From the NCBI GenBank assembly GCA_003254885.1, contig QANT01002959.1, positions 1-58,712 of the forward strand: 58,712 nucleotides of DNA, written 5' to 3'. Below the pieces are notes generated by a model. The model was not told where the DNA came from and did not search any database. It saw only the letters and a list, made by a program, of their open reading frames with translations. Position numbers and translations under genes: made by a program. The DNA is from Purshia tridentata (lineage: Eukaryota > Streptophyta > Magnoliopsida > Rosales > Rosaceae). Positions 34,325 to 47,324 of the stretch are shown in pieces. How positions within the stretch are numbered: position 1 is the stretch's first letter; each line of letters opens with the position of its first letter.

Positions 34325-35800
34325 ACAGCCAAATCATAGCCTCGAAGTAGGAATGAGGAATTTGAAGATGAGAAGTAAAGTTGTTTCCTTCACAATTAAT
34401 TGTGGGTGTTCCTTAGACTTTGTTTCTGCCATCTTTTCTTGTCCAGGGACTTTACAATGTACGTAGTTGAAGATCTAGAAACAGAACATGTTGTAGTCTT
34501 GTAGATCGATGTACAATTCCATTCTTTCAATTCAATTCAATTGATTTTGATTCTCCTTTTAGTTAACTGGAGTTGAGAATTCTGCGTGCGGGTTTTCTTT
34601 TCCGTTTTTGTTTACCTTTGGAAATCTGATTCTAAGCCAATAGCCATTTCCGAGACACAGACCAAGTGTGTGACTGGCTTATAATTGTTGCGACCAGAAT
34701 ACAGCTTGGAATAACAATTGGAATATGCTTAATCAGAGTATGAAAATGGGCAATATTGGTGGAGTGGTTAGATCCAATAATTGTTGGAAACCAAGAGAAA
34801 AGACGATGGTGATGGATTTTTGTATAATTTAGCACTTGTCACTTGTGGGGTAACAACTAAAGAAATCCTATACAAGCCACAGCTGTAGTAATCAGGTTGC
34901 TGCGCGTCCTTCTCTCCTTTAATCTTTATTGTTGTTTTCTCATTTTTGATTTGTCAGTTTTTATCGTGGGCATTCTTGTAATCGACATTTTGTTTCCACT
35001 CTCTTTGGATGAGCATGTATGTAAGTGTTTGTGCACCAGGGACTCTTCCATGGGCATGTGTCATTGGGGAATCTTTTATGATGAGGTGTGTTTCACAACA
35101 TAGAGATCTCACAATATAGAGGTCCCATGCCGCATGAAAGAGTTAGTCGTTTCGTTTCTGCACAGATGCTAAGTCAACAAAAATATCTTAATAAATGGTA
35201 TACAAATCGTGATGAATATAAAGTCGTTGAGATCGTTCATTGTAACCATTTAATTCATACTAAAGTAGCTCTTAGGCATGGAACTCCTCCTTGATAAGTC
35301 TCGCAATGGCTCTATTATTGTCACCACAACTTTTTATATACAAAGTCAATGATTAAGGCTTTTTATTACATCATTTTATTTTGATATTTAATACCAGCAC
35401 GTAATTTGTATTGTTAATATGTTAATCTCCTTTTATCGACGCAGTGGATTATATTTAAAGTGCCTTCACGACCGTTAACACTCGGAAGGAAAAAATTGAA
35501 AACGACACCGTTGGCTACTTGTATACCAGCACGTAATTTGTATTGTTAATATGTTAATTCATTATCTATTTAAATGACATTAACTATTTAATTTAGGGTG
35601 ATTACACTTAATCTCCTTTTATCGACGCAGTGGATTATATTTAAAGTGCCTTCACGACCGTTAACACTCGGAGGGAAAAAATTGAAAACGACACCGTTGG
35701 CTACTTGTAGCATTACTAACCGAATGGAAGATAGTGCAGCTTGAAGCGGTGAAATCTCAGAAATGCCTCTCCGCTACCACTGAATCGAAGCAGAACAACA
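34325..35800. other. Intergenic region with duplicated CDCA7-like promoter
   Basis: The Nudix 3'UTR comes first, followed by spacer without a convincing gene. From 35391 a compound direct repeat precedes the CDCA7-like ATG. A short ORF at 35088-35294 has plausible composition but no recognisable motif and was not called. Confidence 0.55.
35391..35709. repeat. Compound direct repeat in the CDCA7-like promoter
   Basis: Block A (36 bp, ATACCAGCACGTAATTTGTA...) occurs at 35391-35426 and 35523-35558. Block B (97 bp, starting CTCCTTTTATCGACGCAGTG) occurs at 35427-35523 and 35613-35709 with one visible base difference. Copy 2 carries 54 extra bases between A and B. Block B copy 2 ends only 91 bp before the ATG, so part of it may be 5'UTR or core promoter. 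Confidence 0.92.
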
Positions 35801-37764
35801 ATGGGAAGGCTTCCAACTAAAAGTGACTATGAAAATCTCAGAAATGCTCGAATATTGGAAAACCAGGTCGGTCACGCCCTTCTCTTCTCTCTTTTCTTTT
35901 CTTGTTTGATAATAGTGGCATTCTTGAATGTTGAACTTCAACTTGAGGAGGTGCTTTACTTACAGGCTCGCTTGACTTCGTTGGGACTGCAAAATACCAT
36001 CTCCAACCTCCGCTCCATAGCTTCATCTGCAAAACCAACTAAGACCAATGTCAGAAATCACTGCAAAAAGGTCTATAGCCTCAACTCTTTGCGCCGCTCT
36101 GACCGATTGAAGGGAATAACGACCTCTGAAGCAAAAACCCCAAACCACTCTTCATTTCGACGCTCTGAGAGCTTAAGAGCCCTTTCAGGTCTTTATTTTC
36201 CCCTTTTGCTCTGTTTGGTAGCTGAGAAACGTTTGAAAAGGAAGAGACTTTATGTTTTCTTTTCCTTTTTATAAGTTGATTTAGGTGAAGTGGGTGGTTA
36301 TAAAGAGAGTGGAAGTGAAGAGAGAAGGCCTGCAAATGCGCCTTTGGTGATAGTGAAGGATTCTGATCTCCAGCTTTCTTTTGAGTCTTCGGCTCGGCGT
36401 TGCAATAGCAAGGGCCGTGGCAGTGTCTATCACCCTGTTTTTGGGATTTGCTGCCATTATTGCAGGTTTTGTGCCTCAGCCATTTGGCCTATTACTATTG
36501 TGAAGATTTTTGTGGTACTAAGATGTTAGAAAACTAGATAAGCGTGAAAATCATCTTGTTGTTTTGGGTTTGACTCTTAGAGAACATCAGTTATTAAGTT
36601 ATAACTCACCTGGCTGGTAATCTTGATTCTCTGTGTAGATCAGTCAGTTTGCCTTGCCTGCTTTTTATGAACCAAAGAATTTTTTAACCCTGCATTTACA
36701 AATTTTGTCCAGTTTTTTACTCATTTGTGGAGGCCGCGGGCAACAAGTTTGCATCAAATAGTAGTCATACATGAATCAATAGTATCAAATTAACAGGCAG
36801 TAAGATCAAATAAGGTTAAAAACTTTGCCAATATGATGTTATATTGGCAACTACTACTAGTACTGAAGCCTGCCTGCGAAGGCTTTCTTGCTTCCAGTTT
36901 CAATGATTAGTGAACTAATAATTTGTTGGATGCTTTCAACTTAACGTTACCAAAATTATTAAATAATCTTATTAATAGTCTAATGCACGCCAGTGCAGGC
37001 AAAAGAAGTTGTGTGGGGAAGAAGATTGCAAGCGATGTGGTAATCTTGATATGGATCAACCATGCATTGGTTAGTTCTCTGGTGTGATCATTTTTATCAT
37101 TCTGACACCCCTTTACATGGTTCTGACATATCTTTACCGGACCTATATGAACAGGAAAGACAGATTGTTCAGTTTGTCATTCTAGCAATGGTGTTCTTTG
37201 TCGAGGTTGTCTCAAGGTTAGGTATGGTGAAGGTAAGTCCTTCTATGAAGACTTAAGAAAAAAGGAAGTACATGAATCAGATGAGGAAAGTATCTAAAGG
37301 CTTAGTGTATTGCTTTGTTAGAAATGGAGGAAGTGAGAGAAAACAAAGAATGGATGTGCCCGCATTGCATAGAAGAAAAAGGAGTAAAACCTTATTGGAT
37401 ATGTAACAGGTATATATATATGTCACATCAAAATACATTTGCTCATTCAACCTTATGAGATTTTGTTTATGGACTGACTGAAGATTTAATGTTATCTTAT
37501 CCTCTTGAATGATATAATAGTTCATTGTGCCTAAAGAAGAGAAAGATGGCTCCAACTGGGTTAGCTATATACAGATGTATGCGTCCAGTTCCCCAATGTT
37601 GATCACATGTTTTTGTTCTAATTCTCACACCCATTGCTTAATATAATGCATATTGTGCTTACTTCCTTTATTTGGATTCAAATTAAGGTCGGGAGATGGG
37701 ATACAAGTCGGTGGCACATCTGCTAATGAATGAGCTTCAACGAGCAGACAAGCGCAGGAAATGA
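35801..37764 (+). CDS. CDCA7-type zinc-finger protein (zf-4CXXC_R1)
   Basis: Eight coding exons, 35801-35866, 35966-36188, 36285-36465, 36999-37069, 37155-37232, 37322-37409, 37521-37576 and 37688-37764, give 279 aa. The N-terminal half is basic and Ser/Arg-rich, with two RRS(D/E) motifs (SLRRSDRLKG, SFRRSESLRA). The C-terminal half (from about residue 151) is a dense Cys domain: GICCHYCRQKKLCG, DCKRC, DCSVC, LCRGC, WMCPHC and ICNSSLCLKKRK, then REMGYKSVAHLL. This matches the zf-4CXXC_R1 domain of CDCA7/JPO proteins. Animal and plant CDCA7 partner HELLS/DDM1-type remodellers in heterochromatin DNA methylation. The spacing here is a divergent plant class, so the same role is inferred only. Intron 1 (99 nt) is in frame without stops. 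Nuclear location is expected. Confidence 0.9.
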
Positions 37765-38309
37765 AGATGAAGATGCCCTCTCTTCTCTAACATACACCAT
37801 AATCACATCTAATGTAGAATTTGTATGACTGATGTTTTAGGAACAGATCTTTTAGGTGCTGTGGAATTGATTGTAGTTGGCGCTTACTTTTGTCATAACG
37901 ATCATGTAATTAACTAATGAAGGTGTTCGGACTCTCACTGGCAGTGCTATTCATGGACTCAATGAGCTGCATTGCGCTGATTTTATACCAAGCTCTTGCT
38001 CAGCAGAAAAGAAAGAAGAAAGATGAAGAAAAAAGAAATAGCATGCTACAATTACTATTTATTCCTACACTCATAAATTTCGATTTGATCCTTTCGTTTT
38101 CAATATCATTTAATAAAAAAAAAGAGAAATTTTTTATTTTTTATTTAAGAGAAATTTTTTATTTTTTATTTGATACAAAGTTACAAACAATAAGAATAAA
38201 TTTAATCTGACTAAAAAAATAGGTAGAAAAGCTCACCCTAAAACCTCCGCAAACCCCACAGAGCAATTAAGCATCTCACATTCCCACCCGTCCAAGGTGT
38301 AATGAAGCA
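37765..38309. other. Short spacer between CDCA7-like and DnaJ genes
   Basis: CDCA7-like 3'UTR and DnaJ promoter/5'UTR. It includes a 25-bp tandem pair (AAGAGAAATTTTTTATTTTT) at about 38122-38171. A minimal upstream ORF (38302-38319) overlaps the DnaJ start. Confidence 0.6.
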
Positions 38310-41300
38310 ATGCCTATAATCCACTTCCCCTGCATCTCTCATCTCCCGCCAGTCCCCAACTCTGCGGTTCCACCCTATTCTTTTCTCAGTTCCAGCGCTT
38401 CTACATTTTTCACCAGAAATAACCCAATCTTCAAACCCAATTTCTACGCTCCTTTCGTCCGTACGAAGCCTCCGTTCGGTGCCCCTTTGGTCGTCAGGGC
38501 CGCCGGAAAAGATTACTACAAGACTCTCAATGTCGGTAGAAATGCCACCTTGCAGGAAATTAAGAGCTCTTATCGAAAGCTCGCTCGTAAGGTTAGCCTT
38601 TTCTTTTCTGAAACGACTATTTTCCAACATATGTTATTGCGGGACTGTTTGGTAGCATAGAAATTGAAGAAATGGGAAGAAAATGAATTTTTTTTAACTA
38701 TCTTAATCTCATGCTCAAGAAACATAATCACAAATTTCCAGTCGGATTCGAGCCTGGGAATTAAAATGTGAGCTGCTCTTAATATGTTTGAAAGCTTAGC
38801 TAGATTTTTCTTTTTGGGAAAGAGGTGATTTTGATGTGAATTATGTTGCAATTACGCATGAGATATATTCAATGGGCTGAGACTGTGATTATTTATATAA
38901 ATTAATATCTGTTTTACATCGTATTGATATTTGGCATCACAATGTTGGAACAGCATCATCCAGACAAGGGCTCTAGAGCTGACGAGAAGTTTAAAGAGAT
39001 TAGTGCTGCATATGAGGTATTTCTAATTTTTCTTCCCCTCAAAATGATGTATTGTCATTCTGTCTCTTCACTTTCTTTTCTTTTTTCTTTTATAAACATT
39101 TCCTTAAAAGATGGGTATTACATTCATTTATTTGTCAAATACAATATGTTAACCCACGCTTCATGTGTTAATTGCATGAATTTCACTCCATTTGGTGATG
39201 TATTGGTTGACGTTGAACAAAGTTGATTTGGATGTTATTTTATGAACCTAGTGATTTTATTGCATGATGTATCAGTGCTTCCTTTTTCATTCATATGGTA
39301 ATGAAGCAGTTGTGTAGGTCCTATCAGATGATCAAAAAAGATCTTTATATGATCGCTTTGGTGAGGAAGGTTTACAAGGAGAATATGTTTCTTCGACCAC
39401 TGGTTCAACAGGGGTAAGATCATGGCCAACTCTATTGCTTTCCCCCATGTCCAAATAGGCAAATGACTTCCTGGTCTTGTCTACAATACTGACTTGTGCA
39501 CATACACATGCACATGTCCTTGTGTATTTTACTAATTCTTTTGTTTTTCTAGTGAACAAACTAATCATTTTAACTGCATGCTGATGAATTATCAAAATTA
39601 TTTAGGTGGATCCTTTTGACGTTTTTGATGCATTCTTTGGAGGGTCAGATGGGATTTTTGGTGAACCAGGAGGCATTAACTTCAATATGAGGAACAGGGG
39701 AAACCAGGGTCTTGACATATTTCCCCCATGTCCAAATAGGCAAATGACTTCCTGATCTTGTCTACAATACTGACTTGTGCGCATACACATGCACATGTCC
39801 TTGTGTATTTTACTAATTCTTTTGTTTTTCTAGTGAACAAACTAATCATTGTAACTGCATGCTGATGAATTATCAAAATTATTTAGGTGGATCCTTTTGG
39901 CGTTTTTGATGCATTCTTTGGAGGGTCAGATGGGATTTTTGGTGAAACAGGAGGCATTAACTTTAATATGAGGAACAGGGGAAACCAGGGTCTTGACATT
40001 CGGTAACTGTCTAGCCGCATTTTTATCATCGAAGGCTGAAAATATATGTTTTCCAGGCCTTTCTTTTAATTTCCATGTTGCAGGTATGATCTGTATCTGA
40101 GCTTTGAAGAATCCATTTTCGGAGGACAGAGGGAAATTGAAGTCTCTTGTGTTGAGACATGTGATAGTTGTGGTGGAACGGGTGCTAAATCTAATGACTG
40201 CATAAAATTGTGTACTGGTTGTGGCGGAAGAGGAGGGGTGATGAAAACTCAGAGAACACCATTTGGCATGATATCACAGGTAAATAGATCATTTTGGGAC
40301 TTGAATAAAGGTAAAACTGACTTAAATTATTTATGGTGTTCATAAGTAGTCCAATATGAGGCAATTTTATGTATGATAGTTACGAAGTATGCCGGCCAAA
40401 CACTGCTTTCTTCTTACCATTCTTTCAAGATCTCACTATTTGTCTTAGAGATATGCTACATAGATGATATTTTATGGTTAATAGGTTTCAACCTGCTCAA
40501 AGTGTGGCGGTGACGGTAGAATAATCACTGATTCTTGCCAAAGATGTAGTGGCAAAGGCCAAGTACAGTCAAAAAGAACTATGAATGTGACCATCCCAGC
40601 TGGCGTTAACAATGGAGCCACAATGCAAATTCAAGGAGAAGGGAATTTCGATAATAAAAGGTGTATATACAGTTAGAAATTTATGTTTACATCAAATATG
40701 TTTTGCAATTCCTATTGTCAATAAAACCAAATTTAAAATAAAGACTATCTAGCTTTGGAACCTCTTGTGAATATGTGATCTAGTACTGGAGTTAATATTG
40801 GCTTTTGCAATTCCTTGGAAATTCTCTCCCTCCCTCCCTAATGGGTTATGAATGGTGATACTGAGTGCTGATTTGTTTGGAATTTGGTCCTTTATTTAAT
40901 GTAATTTACTTTTTCGTCCCAATGTAGTGGGTTTATTAGTTTAGAAAATGATAAAATATATGGTAACCATGGCATGCACCTTTCCTCTTTAGAATGATAT
41001 ATGTTTTAGAATTTTCGGAATCTGTTTTTACTGGCTCAATATTGTTGCTTTATGTGACTAGATATTAAGGCATACCCTGCACTAATTTCTTTATTTAAAT
41101 TTTGGAAGGGGTATAACTGGTGATGTCTACATAGTGCTCCATATAGATGAAAAGGCTGGAATTTGGAGGGACGGTCTCAATCTGTACTCAAAGATTAATA
41201 TTGATTATACAGAGGCCATTTTAGGGACTGTGATAAAGGTAATTCTAGCCTTATCACTTAGGGAGGGTACACTTATCTTTTCGGTACTAGAGTTACATAC

Positions 41301-42539
41301 TAGTGTAAATTTAAAATGCAAAATACCAGTAATGCAGAAAGTGGATATTTAAATCATGCTAAGCCAAGTGATATCTTCACCTCATAAAAATTGTATATAA
41401 GCTGTGTGACATTGAAATTTTAAATGAACTTCAGGTAGAAACTGTTGAAGGCTTGAAAGAGCTTCGAATTCCTTCTGGAACTCAGCCTGGAGAAACAGTA
41501 AAGTTGCCACATATGGGGGTTCCAGACATCAACAAACCTTCTGCTCGAGGAGATCATCATTTTGTTGTGAATGTTCTGATCCCAAAGATAATCAGGTTGG
41601 AGTCCTTAAACTATGTTAGGCTTCCTTATTTCTTCAAGTTTAAACTTATTAGTTTAACTTGAGCATCGAGCTTGATATCCCAATAACTTATTGTGTTTTC
41701 ATTTGAATTTATTGTACTTTTAATGACAGTTACACAGAACGTGTACTTGTTGAAGAACTGGCTTTATTTAAGACATCTAAAAAAGGCCATTCAGTTGCTT
41801 CCAAAGATACTGGTATAGTTTTCAAGTCTCTTATGAACCACTATCTAATTAGAATAAATGTAGTAGGTGAATATTCTTCTCATGGATCAATCAATGATCG
41901 GGGGGACTATTCATGCTTTTAAGTATGTTTTTGTGCTTTCCAGGGACACAAGATGGGAAGTATGACATGCATAAGACCAGTGCTTCAAGCCAGGGGACTA
42001 AACGTGTTTCATCCTTGTGGAACTCGATAAAGGGCGTATTGGGGTATGCCTCAGTAACAGTTCTTTTCCATAAGCTCTGCTTTTCACTCTTAAATATGGC
42101 TATACCTTCAATTAAAAGAAGACAAGTTCCAATACATCAGTCGTTTATATACATTTACATTCCATTCTTCTGGTTGTGTCATTTATTGCACCTCAATACT
42201 GGACTTGTAATGATACCTTTGACCTAGGGTGAGAAAATAAATATCTACTTCTAGTGCAAGTATGGTTTTGCTTACATACAAGCCTCTTTAACCTGCCCAT
42301 CTCACAGGGGGAGGCAGTCGCGAGAGGGATTCGCATCAGTTGGTGTGGAGAGACCAGCATTATTGTGGGGATCAAGCAAGCCAAATTCCTCTTATATGGC
42401 ATCAATATTTACAGTTTTGGCTGTAACTTGTATTTGTACCTTGCGGGGAAAGATCGGTAACCTCACTTTATTGCAACAAAACGATGGTTCTTCTCGTACT
42501 CATAGAACAAAAACGACCAACATTAATAGAAATACTTAA
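38310..42539 (+). CDS. Chloroplast DnaJ (type A Hsp40) co-chaperone with C-terminal hydrophobic segment
   Basis: Eleven coding exons: 38310-38591, 38954-39016, 39318-39413, 39887-40002, 40084-40279, 40485-40660, 41109-41238, 41435-41595, 41730-41812, 41944-42043 and 42308-42539, giving 544 aa. Residues 1-65 are Ser/Pro/Phe-rich and look like a transit peptide. The J-domain starts at KDYYKTLNV (67) with HPD at 96-98. A Gly/Phe region follows, then four CxxCxGxG repeats (CDSCGGTG, CTGCGGRG, CSKCGGDG, CQRCSGKG) and substrate-binding beta domains. Near the C-terminus is MASIFTVLAVTCICTL (about 498-513), a possible membrane anchor. It stimulates Hsp70 ATPase and binds Zn. By gene order it corresponds to Arabidopsis At3g17830. 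The fourth exon is duplicated; the upstream copy (39606-39718) lacks a donor and was left out. Confidence 0.92.
39441..40001 (+). repeat. 281-bp tandem duplication spanning a DnaJ exon
   Basis: Copy 1 at 39441-39721 and copy 2 at 39722-40001 start at TCCCCCATGTCCAAATAGGC and are ~97% identical. Each contains intron 3 sequence plus the G/F-region exon. Differences in the exon include GAC versus GGC (Asp/Gly) and CCA versus ACA (Pro/Thr). Copy 1 ends inside the exon before the donor, so it has an acceptor but no matching 5' splice site. Read-through of copy 1 meets TGA after 12 extra codons. Only copy 2 yields the full frame. Confidence 0.93.
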
Positions 42540-43068
42540 GTCTAACGTTTAGTTGCTCACTATGTAATGATTGCCTGCAGTGGTAGTAGGTGACATTATA
42601 TTATACATTAGATATAATGATTTATCCTGCAATCTGCATCCTTTTCCTCTGTTTTCCGAATGTGTTTCATGGTCACGGTTGTCAAGACCCAAGTCTTGCA
42701 CAGGCGGCAGGGAATTGTATTTGTAAATTCCGATATAAATACAAGAAAATTGTATTGTTCCTAAGTTTAAACTATTAAACTTGTACGCCTACTCTCATTT
42801 ATTGTTGTCTTAATGGCTTGATTTTAATTTAAATTGATTGAAAAATTACCAAAATTCAAAAGTTGGCAATTAAAGAGAAATTTGGAACAGGAGTCACAGG
42901 ATGCATGAAATATCGATTATTGAATTTTAAAGGACTTGGAACAAACAAAACAGTGAACAGTTGCAGCAATAAAAATTTCGGATATGCTTTGTAATAAACA
43001 AAACTAATTAGGTTTGATAATATATCCACACAAAAAATAATTTTTATAAATATAGCTATATATAGTAC
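42540..43068. other. DnaJ 3'UTR and spacer to eL42
   Basis: AT-rich spacer with the DnaJ 3' end. No gene is supported. Short ORFs on both strands are low-complexity. Confidence 0.6.
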
Positions 43069-43159
43069 TGGGCCGATAGATGGACTGAGCCCAACTTTAA
43101 GATAGGCTAGAAAGCCCAATCCATTAAAAAAAAAAACGAAATAAAGCGACAAACCCTAA
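43069..43159 (+). promoter_or_regulatory. eL42 promoter: site II elements and telo-box
   Basis: TGGGCC at 43069-43074, inverted site II motifs (AGCCCA) at 43088-43093 and 43113-43118, and a telo-box AAACCCTAA at 43151-43159. This combination is the known signature of plant ribosomal-protein promoters (TCP plus telo-box factors, growth-coupled expression). It sits 100-195 bp upstream of the eL42 ATG, where it should be. Confidence 0.8.
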
Positions 43160-43262
43160 ACCCACCCCATCAAATAGCCAACGCGCGCACTTGTTCTAGG
43201 GTTCTGTCGAGGCCGCGTCTGCGTTACTGCTCTGTCGTCTCCATCTCAACGCTGCCGTAGCC

Positions 43263-44583
<1,321 letters not shown>

Positions 44584-47324
44584 ATGTTTTGTTTTGGTTG
44601 TATTTCATGTTGCTTTCCTATCTTGTTGGAGCTCTAAAGAAGACATGGTAGACTTGTCTTTTTTGTTAGTTCAATGTTAAACATCAAGTGGTTTTGACCA
44701 TCTTTTTATGCCCAGTTGATATTAGTGTTTTAATTCATTGTGCATCTTTATTACTAGTGATTTTGTTTCAATCTGTTCAACATCCAGTCCCGTTACTGAA
44801 AAATGAAAAAAAAGAAAGAAAAAAAGAGGCCTTGTGGTATGAATTGCAGACTCACGTAGTCATTTGCCATCTGGACATAGTTATAGATGGGAAAACCCAC
44901 CTGTTTTGGTGGCATTCAAGTCTTCATTGATTTCTTTCTCGTGGGATGCCCAACTGCATTCTTTGTCATGTTACCAAAGATATTATGGTGGTCCAAGCAA
45001 TTATGTAGCTTTTATTGGAGTTGGCATGTCCCTTTCTCCGTACAAAAGTTTGTTTTATGTTGGTATTATTAGTTTGGCTTTGAATAGCCCATTTTCCCAA
45101 CAATGCTAATAATGTTTACCTCTCTCGTGTGCCGTAATTCTGCTTCCTAGTGATTCATCAACTGCATTATAATTTATATTTTCAAATTTGGATTCCAAAT
45201 AATGTGTCATTATGCATGTTAATGTTTTAACTTTGTGAAATAAATAATTTTAAAAATGGATTATGTATAAATATAATTTAGAATCCTGAGCATTATTCAT
45301 TCCACATCCCAAGGACCACTTGAAAATTTAACGAATGTGTCATGCTATTGTTCTTTGAAACTTGACATATATATATATATAAGCAGTAGTTTTCTGCTTT
45401 AGCATCTAAATACTGTTATTTTTTTGGTCAAGTGAAAAAAAGATTGTTGGTTTTGTCTTCTCTATGCATGGACCATGGCATTGGCAAGATATATGTCAAT
45501 CCACTCACGTACTCGTACTGTATATATATTTGCTGTCAAGTGTCAAGAACGTTGACTAGGCATCTACAAGGCATTTTAGAATTTAGCTGATGGATATATT
45601 ACGTGAGTATTCTTATTCTAAAGCAGGCAAGGGGAGTTGCTCTTTAATTTAATTTTTTGGCCAGGTTAGTTACTCTTTCATTAACAGCAAAAAGAATGTC
45701 ACAGGATATTTATCAAAACTGAAATAAAAATGAAATTTGAGGACTTAAAATTAAATATATGCTAATCAATTTCTTTTATTGGTGACTGTGATGGTAGGCA
45801 CGTAGCTATCTAACTTTATGTATGAAAACCTGACTACTCTTTTAATTGTCTGTGTTGAATTGCAAGTAAGCTCTGAGCTTTCTTTTCTTAGCAAATAAGT
45901 TGCCTTCCTAATCCTACGGACAACAATAATATTGAAATTTGAAGAAAAGCATGCATACAAGTGGTCCAAGGGTCAGTTTCATTGATCATACAATTAATTG
46001 GAAATTTTGTGTGTGTTTATATGGTTAATCATATATTTATGCAAGCAACTGTAGCTACCTAAATATCTAGCTATGCCCTATATATATGAAGTAAACCAAA
46101 ATTAAGATTGCCTTCTCTGTTGGACCAACTGCCTCTCTCAGCTAACCTCATATTTCAATTTCAGTACTAGAAGAAATGTATCGATCCTACAAATATATGC
46201 CTGTCAATGGTAAGTAGCACGAGTTTCAGTAGAGTAAGAAGAAATGAAGGAAATCTGAAAATCTGAAAATCATAGATCAAATATTTGAGTTTTTATTGCA
46301 AGTGTGAATTAGTCGAAGCCTCACAGTGAGATAGCAGATAGTAGTTAGGAAATGAGATGAATGGGTGTAGATTAGGGCTTGAAGTAGTCCATATATGCCC
46401 ATAAGGCATCATCCCATGGGTGACCTAATTATGACTAAATTGGTAGCACCTCCCACAATGTTCTCTCTCTGCATGGTGTATGTGACAGTGAAAGAGATAA
46501 AGCGAGAGAAAAGAGGAGCCCACACAAGAAAAGCTAGCAACATGAATATTGGCTTTTCAATTAAGGGCCCTCAATAAACAAACATCTACCTTATACTATT
46601 CTGCAGTCATTATTAATTGATTAATTGCCTCTGTTTATGAGGTTGGCTGTTGCCAGTAGTACTCACTCTTATATATTTTTACATGTCTTCGACAAAGTTC
46701 ATCTATATGTAAATCACCTAATTAAACATGTCTTTTACCCTTGCTTATTTTGTTATTTTCTATTGATTAACACCTACCCATGATTTACTAATTGGTTGGT
46801 ATGCTTGATCATCATATCACAATTTCTTGTATCCTTGTATATTTCTAAACTCCAATAAGGAACACCCATTAATTGTTATTGATTTAAGACTAATAACAAT
46901 AAACTAGTCTTAAACCTAACCATAATTGTCTCCATATTCTTTACTATGATCCATCCTTTGATAAAAGCCAACATATCCAACTCAGAATATCTCATATATG
47001 ATATGGAGTGGTGGTAGATGCTTTTCTACAAGGATCGTCCAGAGGAAGCTTCCTTATCCTAAAATTAATGTAATAAAAAAAGAAAAGGCAAACATTTAAC
47101 ATATTTAAAAACTTAAAAAAAAGAAAAATAGAAGAAGAAGCTTTACGGTCTTTACCCTTTTTTAGCATGTTGTGGGTTTAATCGATCGTTAAAGGACAAC
47201 TAGACAAGCTATCATTTGGAGTCTTGGATCCATTATTTCTTATTATAAATTTTTAATTCACAAATAGGGTAATAATGGGTATATCTGCAAATTAAATTAT
47301 TGAGTTGGTGGATATACGGTCTTA
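44584..47324. other. Intergenic region between eL42 and the MITE
   Basis: eL42 3'UTR, then AT-rich sequence. Around 46078-46580 there is a TATA-like CTATATATATG, an ATG (46174) followed shortly by a GTAAGT donor-like site, and a 60-codon ORF at 46395-46577. The peptide shows no recognisable motif, so I call no gene, but a transcript is possible. No tRNA or known miRNA sequence was recognised. Confidence 0.45.

Noticed and set aside
35088-35294. 68-codon ORF with protein-like composition
   Set aside because: No promoter, homology or splice context was seen. It may be a repeat fragment.
38238-38630. 130-codon minus-strand ORF
   Set aside because: It is antisense to the DnaJ transit-peptide exon. 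Composition is shadow-like.
39606-39718. Counting exon copy 1 as a constitutive DnaJ exon
   Set aside because: It has no 5' splice site, and including it introduces a stop. Only the copy at 39887-40002 restores the family sequence.
46370-46470. Possible miRNA hairpin
   Set aside because: I compared it with the common conserved plant miRNAs that I remember and tried folding by eye. There is no match and no long stem.
46174-46577. Possible two-exon small gene (ATG at 46174, GTAAGT, ORF at 46395)
   Set aside because: TATA-like and donor-like signals exist, but the peptide has no motif and no clear acceptor restores a frame. Left as a possible transcript only.
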